This document shows positions 14,280 to 20,740 of a DNA stretch of 64,000 nucleotides, piece after piece. The notes under the pieces are model-generated. The model was not told where the DNA came from. It did no database searches and saw only the letters and a list, made by a program, of their open reading frames with translations. How positions within the stretch are numbered: position 1 is the first letter of the stretch; each line of letters opens with the position of its first letter. Location: positions 1 to 64,000 of IMG/VR virus record IMGVR_UViG_3300021475_000010. One strand, 5' to 3'. The position numbers were made by a program, and so were the translations under genes. Origin of the DNA: a virus.

Positions 14280-14389
14280 AGGTCGCAATTGAGGCCTGGA
14301 CCAGCAAGCTGGTTTGGTCATGTCTCATTCGGGCGAACGGACGTAACCTCCCTAGCCTACTACGGACGGGGCCGCTACGCTAGACCACG

Positions 14390-15277
14390 ATGAAGGCAGG
14401 CATTGTGAGCAACAGCATATACGTCATGGGCGTCGACCCAGGCTTCACTTCCGGGGTCACCATTATCGGTGTACCCTATCTCTCCATGTACGGGAACAGC
14501 CCGTACCATCGCAGCTACTTCGAGATGTTCGAAGTGTCCGGCAATTACGCCTCTCAGGCCCTCGAAATTGTGGATGCTACACGCGAGTTCTTCCCGCTCG
14601 CACTGGTCGTCGAGTCATTCTATCCGGCCAAGCCAATCACTAGCGAAGAGTACCTCAGCCCCGTCCATGTTGGCGACCGTATCGCCTTCTGCGTTGAGAC
14701 TCACTACGTCCTCTGCCCCTTCTTCTGGCAGACGCCATCCCAGGCAATGGAGACGGCACCGGACTCTCGCCTGAAGCTCTGGAACCTATACAAGCCAGGC
14801 CCGGACCACATGAAGGATAGCACACGCCATGTCGTGACCTTCCTTCGACGCTGCCGCGAAGACACTCAGCTCCGCGACTCCGCATGGGGACCAGCCCAGG
14901 CCCGGACGCGCCCTGCAAAGCGGGGTTCCCGTCGCTCCCCGCGTCGGTTATACTTAACGTACGGACGCGCGAACGGAAGGCAGACAACAGAGATGCTCCA
15001 TACGGATAAGACAGACCAGGCACACAGGCTGCTCAGGAGCTACGCCCACACGCCAGGGCAGCAGCAGCAAGTCGATGAGACGTACGTCGACATCCTTGCT
15101 GACACCGACAACGAGGACACAGCGATCATGCACCTGGTCGGCCTCGTCCTCGACGGCATCCGGTTCGGCAACTGGTTCTGGAACATGCCGCCTAATGCAC
15201 AGACGGTCAGGTGCCCGGAGCACGGACACTCACATGCATACGGAGAGTCCCGCAGCCCGCGCAAGGGGCAGTACTGA
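14390..15277 (+). CDS. RuvC-like Holliday junction resolvase (N-terminal part)
   Basis: The 295-codon frame has two unlike parts. Residues 11-155 match the RuvC/RNase H fold: MGVDPGFTSG with catalytic Asp16, ALVVESFY with Glu75, and PDHMKDSTRHVV with Asp143/His146. Typical phage RuvC proteins are about this size. Residues 165-200 are an Arg/Pro-rich stretch that looks like non-coding DNA and holds a hairpin and a promoter-like TATACTTAACG. A second, well-formed domain begins at Met202 (base 14993). Either this is a true fusion or two genes that happen to share an open frame. The start ATG has only a weak ribosome site. Confidence 0.78.
   Translation: MKAGIVSNSIYVMGVDPGFTSGVTIIGVPYLSMYGNSPYHRSYFEMFEVSGNYASQALEIVDATREFFPLALVVESFYPAKPITSEEYLSPVHVGDRIAFCVETHYVLCPFFWQTPSQAMETAPDSRLKLWNLYKPGPDHMKDSTRHVVTFLRRCREDTQLRDSAWGPAQARTRPAKRGSRRSPRRLYLTYGRANGRQTTEMLHTDKTDQAHRLLRSYAHTPGQQQQVDETYVDILADTDNEDTAIMHLVGLVLDGIRFGNWFWNMPPNAQTVRCPEHGHSHAYGESRSPRKGQY
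14949..14954 (+). promoter_or_regulatory. Promoter-like -10 inside the RuvC reading frame
   Basis: GGTTATACTTAACGTACGG carries -10 TATACT, preceded by GCGGGG/CCCCGC arms that could form a terminator. It is followed by GGAAGGCAG and the ATG at 14993, the same arrangement as other operon starts in this genome. Confidence 0.5.
14993..15277 (+). CDS. Alternative separate gene: hypothetical protein
   Basis: If translation starts at ATG 14993 (GGAAGG 12 bases upstream), a 94-residue protein results. It is helical, with an acidic middle (DILADTDNEDTA), then LVGLVLDGIRFGNWFWNMP and a His/Cys-containing tail (VRCPEHGHSH). It is in frame with the RuvC-like sequence, without an intervening stop. Function unknown. 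Confidence 0.5.
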   Translation: MLHTDKTDQAHRLLRSYAHTPGQQQQVDETYVDILADTDNEDTAIMHLVGLVLDGIRFGNWFWNMPPNAQTVRCPEHGHSHAYGESRSPRKGQY

Positions 15278-15549
15278 TGGTCCGTCCATACATGGTAGCA
15301 CTGCCCGAAGTGTTCCCCTACCTCATACGTGGTCCTCTCCACTCGATCGAGGGCATCGTCACCATGCTGATGCGTGGCGGCGTCGGCTGCCCTAACGGCT
15401 CATCGTTTGCCCTGACCAGTGAGGGCCCATCTGGCTACCGCTATCTCTACCTCAGCGAGGCCAGCTACAAGACGCTGCTCGACGCCCACATCGTGCCCGG
15501 CTTGTTCCAGGTCGAGGTCAAGGAGGAAGCTACCAATGGGTCTGACTGA
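15277..15549 (+). CDS. Hypothetical protein
   Basis: 90 residues. The ATG overlaps the previous stop (TGATGG). Mixed alpha/beta with no recognised motif. It contains the AAGGAGG site of the next gene near its end. Confidence 0.7.
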   Translation: MVRPYMVALPEVFPYLIRGPLHSIEGIVTMLMRGGVGCPNGSSFALTSEGPSGYRYLYLSEASYKTLLDAHIVPGLFQVEVKEEATNGSD

Positions 15550-15721
15550 AGAGGACTTCAAGTGCATCTGTGGCGAAGAGTTCGACTCCATGGAGCTGCT
15601 CCAAGCGCACTGGGCGGACGTCACAGCCAAGCCTACCGGCAAGCTGCACTACCGACTCATCAGCATGGCCGGTGAATTCGAGTTCCCGCCCAAGTCAGAG
15701 AAGTCCAAGCCTAAGGAGTGA
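15536..15721 (+). CDS. Small zinc-finger-like protein
   Basis: 61 residues. CICGEEFDSMELLQAHW is a C2H2-like finger with a later His. A Lys/Pro-rich tail follows. AAGGAGGAAG lies upstream of the ATG. Possible nucleic-acid binder. Confidence 0.7.
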   Translation: MGLTEEDFKCICGEEFDSMELLQAHWADVTAKPTGKLHYRLISMAGEFEFPPKSEKSKPKE

Positions 15722-15723
15722 AG

Positions 15724-15939
15724 ATGAGCGTGGTCCGTGACTGGTGGCTAGACAATCGCAAGTGCTGCTGCGGTCACGCGCGCTCTCCTCACCGTCACTA
15801 CCGCTCCAGGAGCAACAGGCTATACCTAGAGTGCTCGACGTGCGACCCTGGCGTATGCGAACACTTCCAATGGCGACTATTCAAGTGGGTTTACTTATGG
15901 ACATCTACGGACCGTACGTCGTCACGGCGTACAAGGTAG
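15724..15939 (+). CDS. Hypothetical Cys/His-rich protein
   Basis: 71 residues, with CCCGH, HRHY, CSTC and CEHF in the first 50 residues, likely a zinc ribbon. ATG at 15724 is chosen because AAGGAG lies five bases upstream; a GTG at 15718 falls in that site. Confidence 0.7.
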   Translation: MSVVRDWWLDNRKCCCGHARSPHRHYRSRSNRLYLECSTCDPGVCEHFQWRLFKWVYLWTSTDRTSSRRTR

Positions 15940-16106
15940 ACAGGCAGATCAAGGATGCCGGGCTCCATCACTTCGGCCCGTTCGAGAGTGAAGACGAAGC
16001 CCAGACATTCGCAGACACAGTGGCCTCCCATCCCGAATGGGAGCTGAGCGAGGTCCCAGTCCTCAACAAGCCAGAGGTATTCGGCACGGGTGAAGAGAGA
16101 CTCTGA
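15897..16106 (+). CDS. Hypothetical protein
   Basis: 69 residues, starting MDIYGPYVVT. It resembles small phage proteins in which FGPFESEDEAQTFADTV forms a beta strand plus helix. The ribosome site is weak. Overlaps both neighbours. Confidence 0.65.
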   Translation: MDIYGPYVVTAYKVDRQIKDAGLHHFGPFESEDEAQTFADTVASHPEWELSEVPVLNKPEVFGTGEERL

Positions 16107-16498
16107 TGCAACCTGACTGGCCGGCGTGGGCCATGGTCCTCGCCGTAGCACTTGTCCTCACCATAATCTTCTTCGTCCGACGCGAATACAGGAGGCGTCC
16201 CCTTGCTCCCCAAGAGGTTGGACTGGTGGATAGCACACCACCTAGGCGAGGACTTCTACACCTTCCTATGGTATCTCCATCTCGTACGCAACGAGCCCCC
16301 GCCGACGAAATGCCGTGGAACAGACCGCCAAGGAGATCCACCCGCATGAAGATATATCTCGTCACGGTCGCGGACCAGGCTGTCATCAATGCTCTCGACG
16401 CGGCCATCGAGAGTGATGAGCCGCTCTTCATCGGAGACACGACCAACCACGGCCCGATCGCTGAGATTCAGGAGTACGTGAATGTCGACAGCCCCTAG
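16106..16498 (+). CDS. Small membrane protein, or two genes in one open frame
   Basis: The frame runs 130 codons. Residues 1-30 (MQPDWPAWAM, then a membrane segment up to FFVRREYRR) look real. Residues 31-80 are Arg/Pro/Ser-rich, typical of a shadow frame, and overlap a better gene at 16203-16349. Residues 81-130 (MKIYLVTVAD onward) form a compact alpha/beta protein that could start independently at ATG 16346, with AAGGAG upstream. I favour at least two separate products here. Confidence 0.55.
   Translation: MQPDWPAWAMVLAVALVLTIIFFVRREYRRRPLAPQEVGLVDSTPPRRGLLHLPMVSPSRTQRAPADEMPWNRPPRRSTRMKIYLVTVADQAVINALDAAIESDEPLFIGDTTNHGPIAEIQEYVNVDSP
16203..16349 (+). CDS. Hypothetical small protein with TTG start
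   Basis: 48 residues with a convincing composition: RLDWWIAHHLGEDFYTFLWY, then HLVRNEPPP. TTG has AGGAGG seven bases upstream. It overlaps the 16106 frame almost completely and its TGA overlaps ATG 16346. A +1 frameshift from the membrane segment upstream is another possible reading. Confidence 0.5.
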   Translation: MLPKRLDWWIAHHLGEDFYTFLWYLHLVRNEPPPTKCRGTDRQGDPPA

Positions 16499-17684
16499 GG
16501 CGGGCGTCCTGCTCGACCGCGACGGCACGATCATTGTCGACTATCACTACGTCGGCCACATCGAGCGTGTCCAGTTCATCCCAGGCGCCATCGAGGCAAT
16601 TAGGCGCTTCAACGAGGCAGGCATCCCCGTCGCCATTGTCACGAACCAAGGCGGCGTAGCTCGCGGCTTCTATCCAGAAGACAATGTCATGGAGGTTCAT
16701 AGCTACATCCAGCGCATACTAGCGCAGCAGAACGCCTGGATCGACCTGTTCCTGTACAGTCCGTACCACCCGGACGCTAACACGGACAAGTACAGGGGCA
16801 ACGACATCTGGCACAAGCCGAACGCTGGTATGGCACGCGCAGCAGCGCGGAGTCTCAGCCTCGACCTCACGCAATGCTTCGTCGTTGGAGACCGGCCTAC
16901 CGATGTCGAGATGGCGCGCCGGATCGGAGCCACGGCAATCTACCTCGGCGCGGAGCCTATACCGTTCTACCACTACGCTAACGAACAGACCGTATCATTC
17001 AAATCACTAGGTGACGCAGCAACCTACATCATCGAGAGGATCACGGGTATGTCTCACAGCGAGTTCCCGACCATGCGGTACTCAGGTGTCATCAGCTTCT
17101 TCCAGCACTACTCCGACGAGATCACCTCCACGCTCAGCCAGGTCAACAAGTTCGAGGTCGAGCTGGCAGTCGAGCACCTGTACAAGGCGTACAGCGATGG
17201 CTCCGCAGTCTGGGTCGCCGGCAACGGCGGAGCTGCAGCTATCGCGGACCACATGGCGACCGATCACGCCAAGCACATGGCCGCGACCGACACGCTGTTC
17301 CATAACGTGCACAGCCTTGCGGCGAACAACGTACTCTCCACGGCACTCGCCAACGACATCGGCTATGACGCCGTGTTCTCTTGGCAGCTCGAACAGTTCG
17401 GCGTCAAGGGTGACGTGTTCGTCGTGTTCTCCGTATCCGGCGAGAGCAAGAACATCATCCGCGGCCTCCAGGCAGCCAAAGAGCTAGGCATGGTCTCCAT
17501 CGCCATCGTCGGCGGCGAGGCCGTCACCATCAAGGACGCGAACCTGGCCAACGTAACCATCACCATCCCGGCAACGAACTACGGCGTGGTCGAGGATGTC
17601 ATGTCGATCATCCAGCACGCCCTCGCTCAGTACATCAGACAGACACAGATGACCGACAAGCAGATCCAGTCCGCTAGGTTCTAG
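16482..17684 (+). CDS. GmhB-GmhA-like fusion: HAD phosphatase plus SIS sugar isomerase
   Basis: 400 residues, two domains. The first (about 7-155) is a GmhB-type HAD phosphatase: LLDRDGTI (D12, D14), VTNQGG, HKPNAGM and GDRPTDVEMA. It lacks the Cys-rich zinc loop of classical GmhB. The second (about 195-385) is an SIS domain like GmhA sedoheptulose-7-phosphate isomerase: AGNGGAAAIADH, SLAANN, ANDIGYD and FSVSGESKN. In heptose biosynthesis GmhA and GmhB act at separate steps of the same pathway. A fused phage copy suggests production of a heptose-phosphate or similar sugar for DNA, host glycan or virion modification. No kinase (HldE-like) is seen in the window. Confidence 0.88.
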   Translation: MSTAPRAGVLLDRDGTIIVDYHYVGHIERVQFIPGAIEAIRRFNEAGIPVAIVTNQGGVARGFYPEDNVMEVHSYIQRILAQQNAWIDLFLYSPYHPDANTDKYRGNDIWHKPNAGMARAAARSLSLDLTQCFVVGDRPTDVEMARRIGATAIYLGAEPIPFYHYANEQTVSFKSLGDAATYIIERITGMSHSEFPTMRYSGVISFFQHYSDEITSTLSQVNKFEVELAVEHLYKAYSDGSAVWVAGNGGAAAIADHMATDHAKHMAATDTLFHNVHSLAANNVLSTALANDIGYDAVFSWQLEQFGVKGDVFVVFSVSGESKNIIRGLQAAKELGMVSIAIVGGEAVTIKDANLANVTITIPATNYGVVEDVMSIIQHALAQYIRQTQMTDKQIQSARF

Positions 17685-17685
17685 C

Positions 17686-17820
17686 ATGGACGGCCACTGT
17701 CAAAAGTGGGCCGCCCTCGGCTACTGGGCTGGCGTCGTAGCGTTCGCAGTATCCCCCAACACCACCGGCCTCATCGTCGGCTGGGTCATCTGTCAAATAA
17801 CCGCAGCAATAGCAGGATAG
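17686..17820 (+). CDS. Small membrane protein
   Basis: 44 residues, starting MDGHCQKWAA. Hydrophobic stretches about 9-21 and 27-43 are separated by SPNTTG, so one hairpin or one long membrane segment. The ribosome site is weak (CTAGGTTCTAGC). Confidence 0.55.
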   Translation: MDGHCQKWAALGYWAGVVAFAVSPNTTGLIVGWVICQITAAIAG

Positions 17821-17827
17821 GATCAAC

Positions 17828-18679
17828 ATGCCTGACGAAGTCATTATCGAGAGCCAGACCATGATGAATGGTGAGCTTATCATCGACCATGAGAACGGGG
17901 TCGCCACGTTCAAGGACGGCTGGGGCCGTACCATACTCCGCGTCACGCACCTGCCGACGCCAGTGCCACTCGACGTAGGCATCGACCTTGTAGCGATCAG
18001 CAACGTGACCAGCTACACGCCGCTCACGATGCGAGAGCTGGCGCCACCGATAGGCATTCCTCGTCACACCGAGTCATTCAAGGAGTGGCTGGACGACGGC
18101 ATCGTGCCGGTCGCACAACACCGGGAAAAGTCAGCGCTGGCAGAGTGGCTGGAACGTCAGAGCGGAGAGGGCATGGTCAAGTTCGACCTGCCGTGCCCGA
18201 TCTGCCGCAAGGCTCACGTCTCGGCCGACTTCACCAAGTGGGGTCCGTACACACTCGTCAAGGATCACGAGTACATCATCTGGACCCGGACCAGCCAGCA
18301 GAAATACGCGCACCGCGGTCGCATGCAGTTCCTCGGCCAGGGCCCCAGCGACTTCAAGTACCAGCTCACCTTCAACGCACGCGGCCCGGATCGCTCAACC
18401 GATGACCAGTTCGGCGGCACGCAGATGCTCGATGCGCGGAACATCGTCAGGCTGGAAGAGGTCGAGCGCGACCCCAGCAAGCGCTACGTCGATGAGACAG
18501 ACCGAGACATGAAGAGGGAGTTATGTCTAAGAGCGAGGACCCGGAATGGCACAACGACGACATCCACGTCATGTGGCGGCCTCCACCTCGCTGCATTACC
18601 TGCGGAGGTCACCGAGTGCCCAGCGTTAGAGGCAGGCGTCCGATCGCGACGCACAAGCTCTGGTGCTGGGCCTGGCTAG
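17828..18679 (+). CDS. Hypothetical protein
   Basis: 283 codons. Residues 1-232 look like a real mixed protein with CPICRKAH as a possible zinc half-site, and with FDLPCPIC, KDHEYIIWTR and KYQLTFNARG in the second half. The final 50 residues (Thr/Ser/Ala/Arg) overlap the next gene by 157 bases and read like its shadow, so the stop may have been lost by drift. AGGATAGGAT precedes the ATG. Not recognised. Confidence 0.7.
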   Translation: MPDEVIIESQTMMNGELIIDHENGVATFKDGWGRTILRVTHLPTPVPLDVGIDLVAISNVTSYTPLTMRELAPPIGIPRHTESFKEWLDDGIVPVAQHREKSALAEWLERQSGEGMVKFDLPCPICRKAHVSADFTKWGPYTLVKDHEYIIWTRTSQQKYAHRGRMQFLGQGPSDFKYQLTFNARGPDRSTDDQFGGTQMLDARNIVRLEEVERDPSKRYVDETDRDMKRELCLRARTRNGTTTTSTSCGGLHLAALPAEVTECPALEAGVRSRRTSSGAGPG

Positions 18680-18840
18680 CAGAGCTACCGATGCGCTGGC
18701 TCGCCCGTAGCCTACGCAAGCGTGACTCCCGAACCTGGGACATGGAAGAGGATGTGCCGACAGTTGAGTTCGGCACCCACATCCATGAACAGCTCGAACA
18801 GTACTACAGGGACATGGGCAAGGAACTAGGCCCGGAATGA
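18523..18840 (+). CDS. Hypothetical protein with CxxC
   Basis: 105 residues. GAGGGAG lies before the ATG. CITCGGH then a Trp/Leu/Arg-rich middle (HKLWCWAWLAELPMRWLARS), possibly membrane-associated, with an acidic end. Function unknown. Confidence 0.7.
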   Translation: MSKSEDPEWHNDDIHVMWRPPPRCITCGGHRVPSVRGRRPIATHKLWCWAWLAELPMRWLARSLRKRDSRTWDMEEDVPTVEFGTHIHEQLEQYYRDMGKELGPE

Positions 18841-19028
18841 ACAAGACTCAAATCCTCATCCTGCTGCGCGGGATACACGAGAAGAATCGCAAGCTCCGCG
18901 CCGGCACACGTGACCACTTCAACTCAGGCAGATGGGATTCAGAACAGAACGGCAAGGTGGCCGCCCGCCTGCTTGACGAGATTATCGACCTCGCGACTAC
19001 AGCGAGGCAGGAACTTACCTTAGCATAA
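18837..19028 (+). CDS. Hypothetical protein
   Basis: 63 residues, helical and charged (ILILLRGIHEKNRKLRAG). ATGA overlap with the previous gene. Last gene before the 19056 promoter. Confidence 0.7.
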   Translation: MNKTQILILLRGIHEKNRKLRAGTRDHFNSGRWDSEQNGKVAARLLDEIIDLATTARQELTLA

Positions 19029-19029
19029 A

Positions 19030-19061
19030 ACGACCTAAACGGTCCGAACGTACGGTATACT
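19030..19061 (+). promoter_or_regulatory. Promoter of the helicase gene group
   Basis: GAACGTACGGTATACT with -10 TATACT at 19056-19061 and the shared CGTACGG in front. The -35 is poor (CGACCT). It stands 71 bases before the next gene. Confidence 0.75.
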
Positions 19062-19132
19062 AGACGCTAGCGGGACGCGCCCGCGAGGCTGGTCAACGGG
19101 ACCGGCGGAAGTACCAGGCGAGAAGAGACGAA

Positions 19133-19906
19133 ATGGCATTCAAATGCGGCCATTGTCGAGAGCGACATGACACGTTCGCGGAAGGACGCGAGTGTGCCGA
19201 GCGCAAGAGGCAGGCAAGGGGCGACGACAGCCCCGCTACACCCGACTTCCTCAAGGAGGATGTCGACGCGCAGACCGAGCACATGCGGTCGGGCGCGCAG
19301 AAGTTCCTTGGCGATCTGCTGAGGCAGTTCGGGCTCGTGCTCACCAATGACATGACCCCAGAGACTATCCCCTGGCAGGACGGCAAGAAGATACTTGCGG
19401 GCCTGATCGACGCGCGGCGTCTCAAGTCCTCAAGCAAGCCCTACTCCCTCCCTGATGGCGTCCTCCATGACCCCAGGGCCAGAACCGCTCCGGGCAGCGT
19501 CAAGCGCCCTACTCAAAGACTCCCTGACTGCGCGCCCGGCTACTACGCCGTGCCTGACTGGACCGGCAAGGAAGAGCTGAAGTTCTTCTGGGTCAAGGTC
19601 AAGAAGGGCACCGGCCCGTACGCGGGCTGGACGTTCATCGACCAAGTTGTCGGCGGTCACGTCGACCAGCCCTGCCGAGGCAAGTTCGCAGTCCAGGCAA
19701 TCAACGCCATCCTTGACTTCGGTGTCGAGGACGCCGGTATGCTCTACGCGACCAGGCTAAAGCACTGCTGGAAGTGTAACAAGCATCTGACCAAGAAGGC
19801 GAGCCGCATCCTCAACATGGGGCGGCACTGCGCCTACCAGAACGGCAAGGGCGAAGACTGGGACGCCCTCAACGCAACCTACCATGATGAGGACGCAGAT
19901 GACTAA
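19133..19906 (+). CDS. DUF6011-like zinc protein
   Basis: 257 residues. The N-terminus is a finger (MAFKCGHCRERHDTF, then a C at AEGREC). The C-terminus CWKCNKHLTKKASRILNMGRHC matches the DUF6011 zinc-ribbon pattern (CxxCxRxLT, then SxxxGxxC). The middle domain (about 85-205) is unassigned, with YYAVPDW, FFWVKVKKG and GPYAGWTFID. Similar proteins occur in actinophage replication regions, and a nucleic-acid role is likely. Start ATG after GAAGAGACGAA, weak site. Confidence 0.7.
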   Translation: MAFKCGHCRERHDTFAEGRECAERKRQARGDDSPATPDFLKEDVDAQTEHMRSGAQKFLGDLLRQFGLVLTNDMTPETIPWQDGKKILAGLIDARRLKSSSKPYSLPDGVLHDPRARTAPGSVKRPTQRLPDCAPGYYAVPDWTGKEELKFFWVKVKKGTGPYAGWTFIDQVVGGHVDQPCRGKFAVQAINAILDFGVEDAGMLYATRLKHCWKCNKHLTKKASRILNMGRHCAYQNGKGEDWDALNATYHDEDADD

Positions 19907-20372
19907 CAACGAGTCAAACACCGAGGCCCGCGACCGTGGCTACAAGGACGGCGAGGCCGGCAGCGAGCCGACCCCAGCTCACGACCAGGCCGACCAGCGC
20001 CACGAGGCGTACATGGACGGCTACCGCCTCGGCGCTATGGTCTACCGCCATGACCATGAGCAGGACAAGGAGCTGGACATCATCTGGCCCATCGATGAAG
20101 AGGACGTCACCATCAAGGTCACTCGTCAGGCTGGTGACATCTTCGTCATCGATGATGTCAACTCAGATCGGAAGCTGACCCTGTCATGGAACCATGGCAT
20201 CGGCAGCGACCCGAGCCGTCTGCTCTTCAACGGCCAGGACATCGAGACTGAGGACTACATGGGTTACCTCGGCCTCATGGACACGGTAGTTGAGGCACTC
20301 GGCGCCAAGGGCGTCGGCACTGTCCTCATGACCGATGAGGCAGTCACCGTTCTCGATGACGTAGAGTCCTGA
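19899..20372 (+). CDS. Hypothetical acidic protein
   Basis: 157 residues, starting MTNNESNTEA. This ATG fits GAGGACGCAG better than the one at 19884. A His/Asp-rich segment (YRHDHEQDKELD) precedes a beta-rich domain. Overlaps the previous gene by eight bases. Not recognised. Confidence 0.7.
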   Translation: MTNNESNTEARDRGYKDGEAGSEPTPAHDQADQRHEAYMDGYRLGAMVYRHDHEQDKELDIIWPIDEEDVTIKVTRQAGDIFVIDDVNSDRKLTLSWNHGIGSDPSRLLFNGQDIETEDYMGYLGLMDTVVEALGAKGVGTVLMTDEAVTVLDDVES

Positions 20373-20536
20373 TGATTGATGATCCGTTCCCAGGGCACCC
20401 AGACCCTCAGTGCAAGCACTGCTATGCCCGAAAGAGTCTGACGGGCAAATGGTACTGGCCCTGGGACGACGACCCGAGCGACAGCCATCTCCCAATGGAC
20501 CACCAGCACGAGGCAAGGGGAGGCGACACGGTATGA
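20372..20536 (+). CDS. Hypothetical small CxxC protein
   Basis: 54 residues, starting MIDDPFPGHP. CKHC near the N-terminus, then WYWPWDDD and a His-rich end. Coupled by overlapping stop and start codons on both sides. Confidence 0.6.
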   Translation: MIDDPFPGHPDPQCKHCYARKSLTGKWYWPWDDDPSDSHLPMDHQHEARGGDTV

Positions 20537-20739
20537 TACTCCACATCAGCCACGGCGCTGGCGACGGCGACGGCCATTACGACTGGTTCGTCGTACACCC
20601 GCTCGCGGGCGAGACAGAGAAGTCGATCGTCAACACAGACATCACTCACGAGATGGCTCTCGAATCTCTGCTAGGCGCGGGCCGTGTCGTCTTCGAGGTC
20701 GACCTTGTCAACAAGACTGTGACCCAAAAGGTTCGGTGA
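20533..20739 (+). CDS. Hypothetical protein
   Basis: 68 residues, starting MILHISHGAG. Beta-rich, with AGGGGAGGCG upstream. It ends just before the helicase gene. Function unknown. Confidence 0.65.
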   Translation: MILHISHGAGDGDGHYDWFVVHPLAGETEKSIVNTDITHEMALESLLGAGRVVFEVDLVNKTVTQKVR

Positions 20740-20740
20740 C

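Larger units (their letters stand above)
14079..14389. other. Divergent intergenic region with hairpins
   Basis: Between the minus-strand replication pair and the + strand block. It contains CCCGGA-AAAC-TCCGGG at about 14131-14146, the palindrome TAGCGCGCTA, the promoter-like site at 14167, and a large hairpin at 14245-14279. I see no convincing gene; a minus-strand reading of 81 codons here has poor composition. Confidence 0.6.

Noticed and set aside
14083-14328. Minus-strand frame upstream of the primase-polymerase gene
   Set aside because: 81 codons crossing two hairpins, poor composition and no clear ribosome site.
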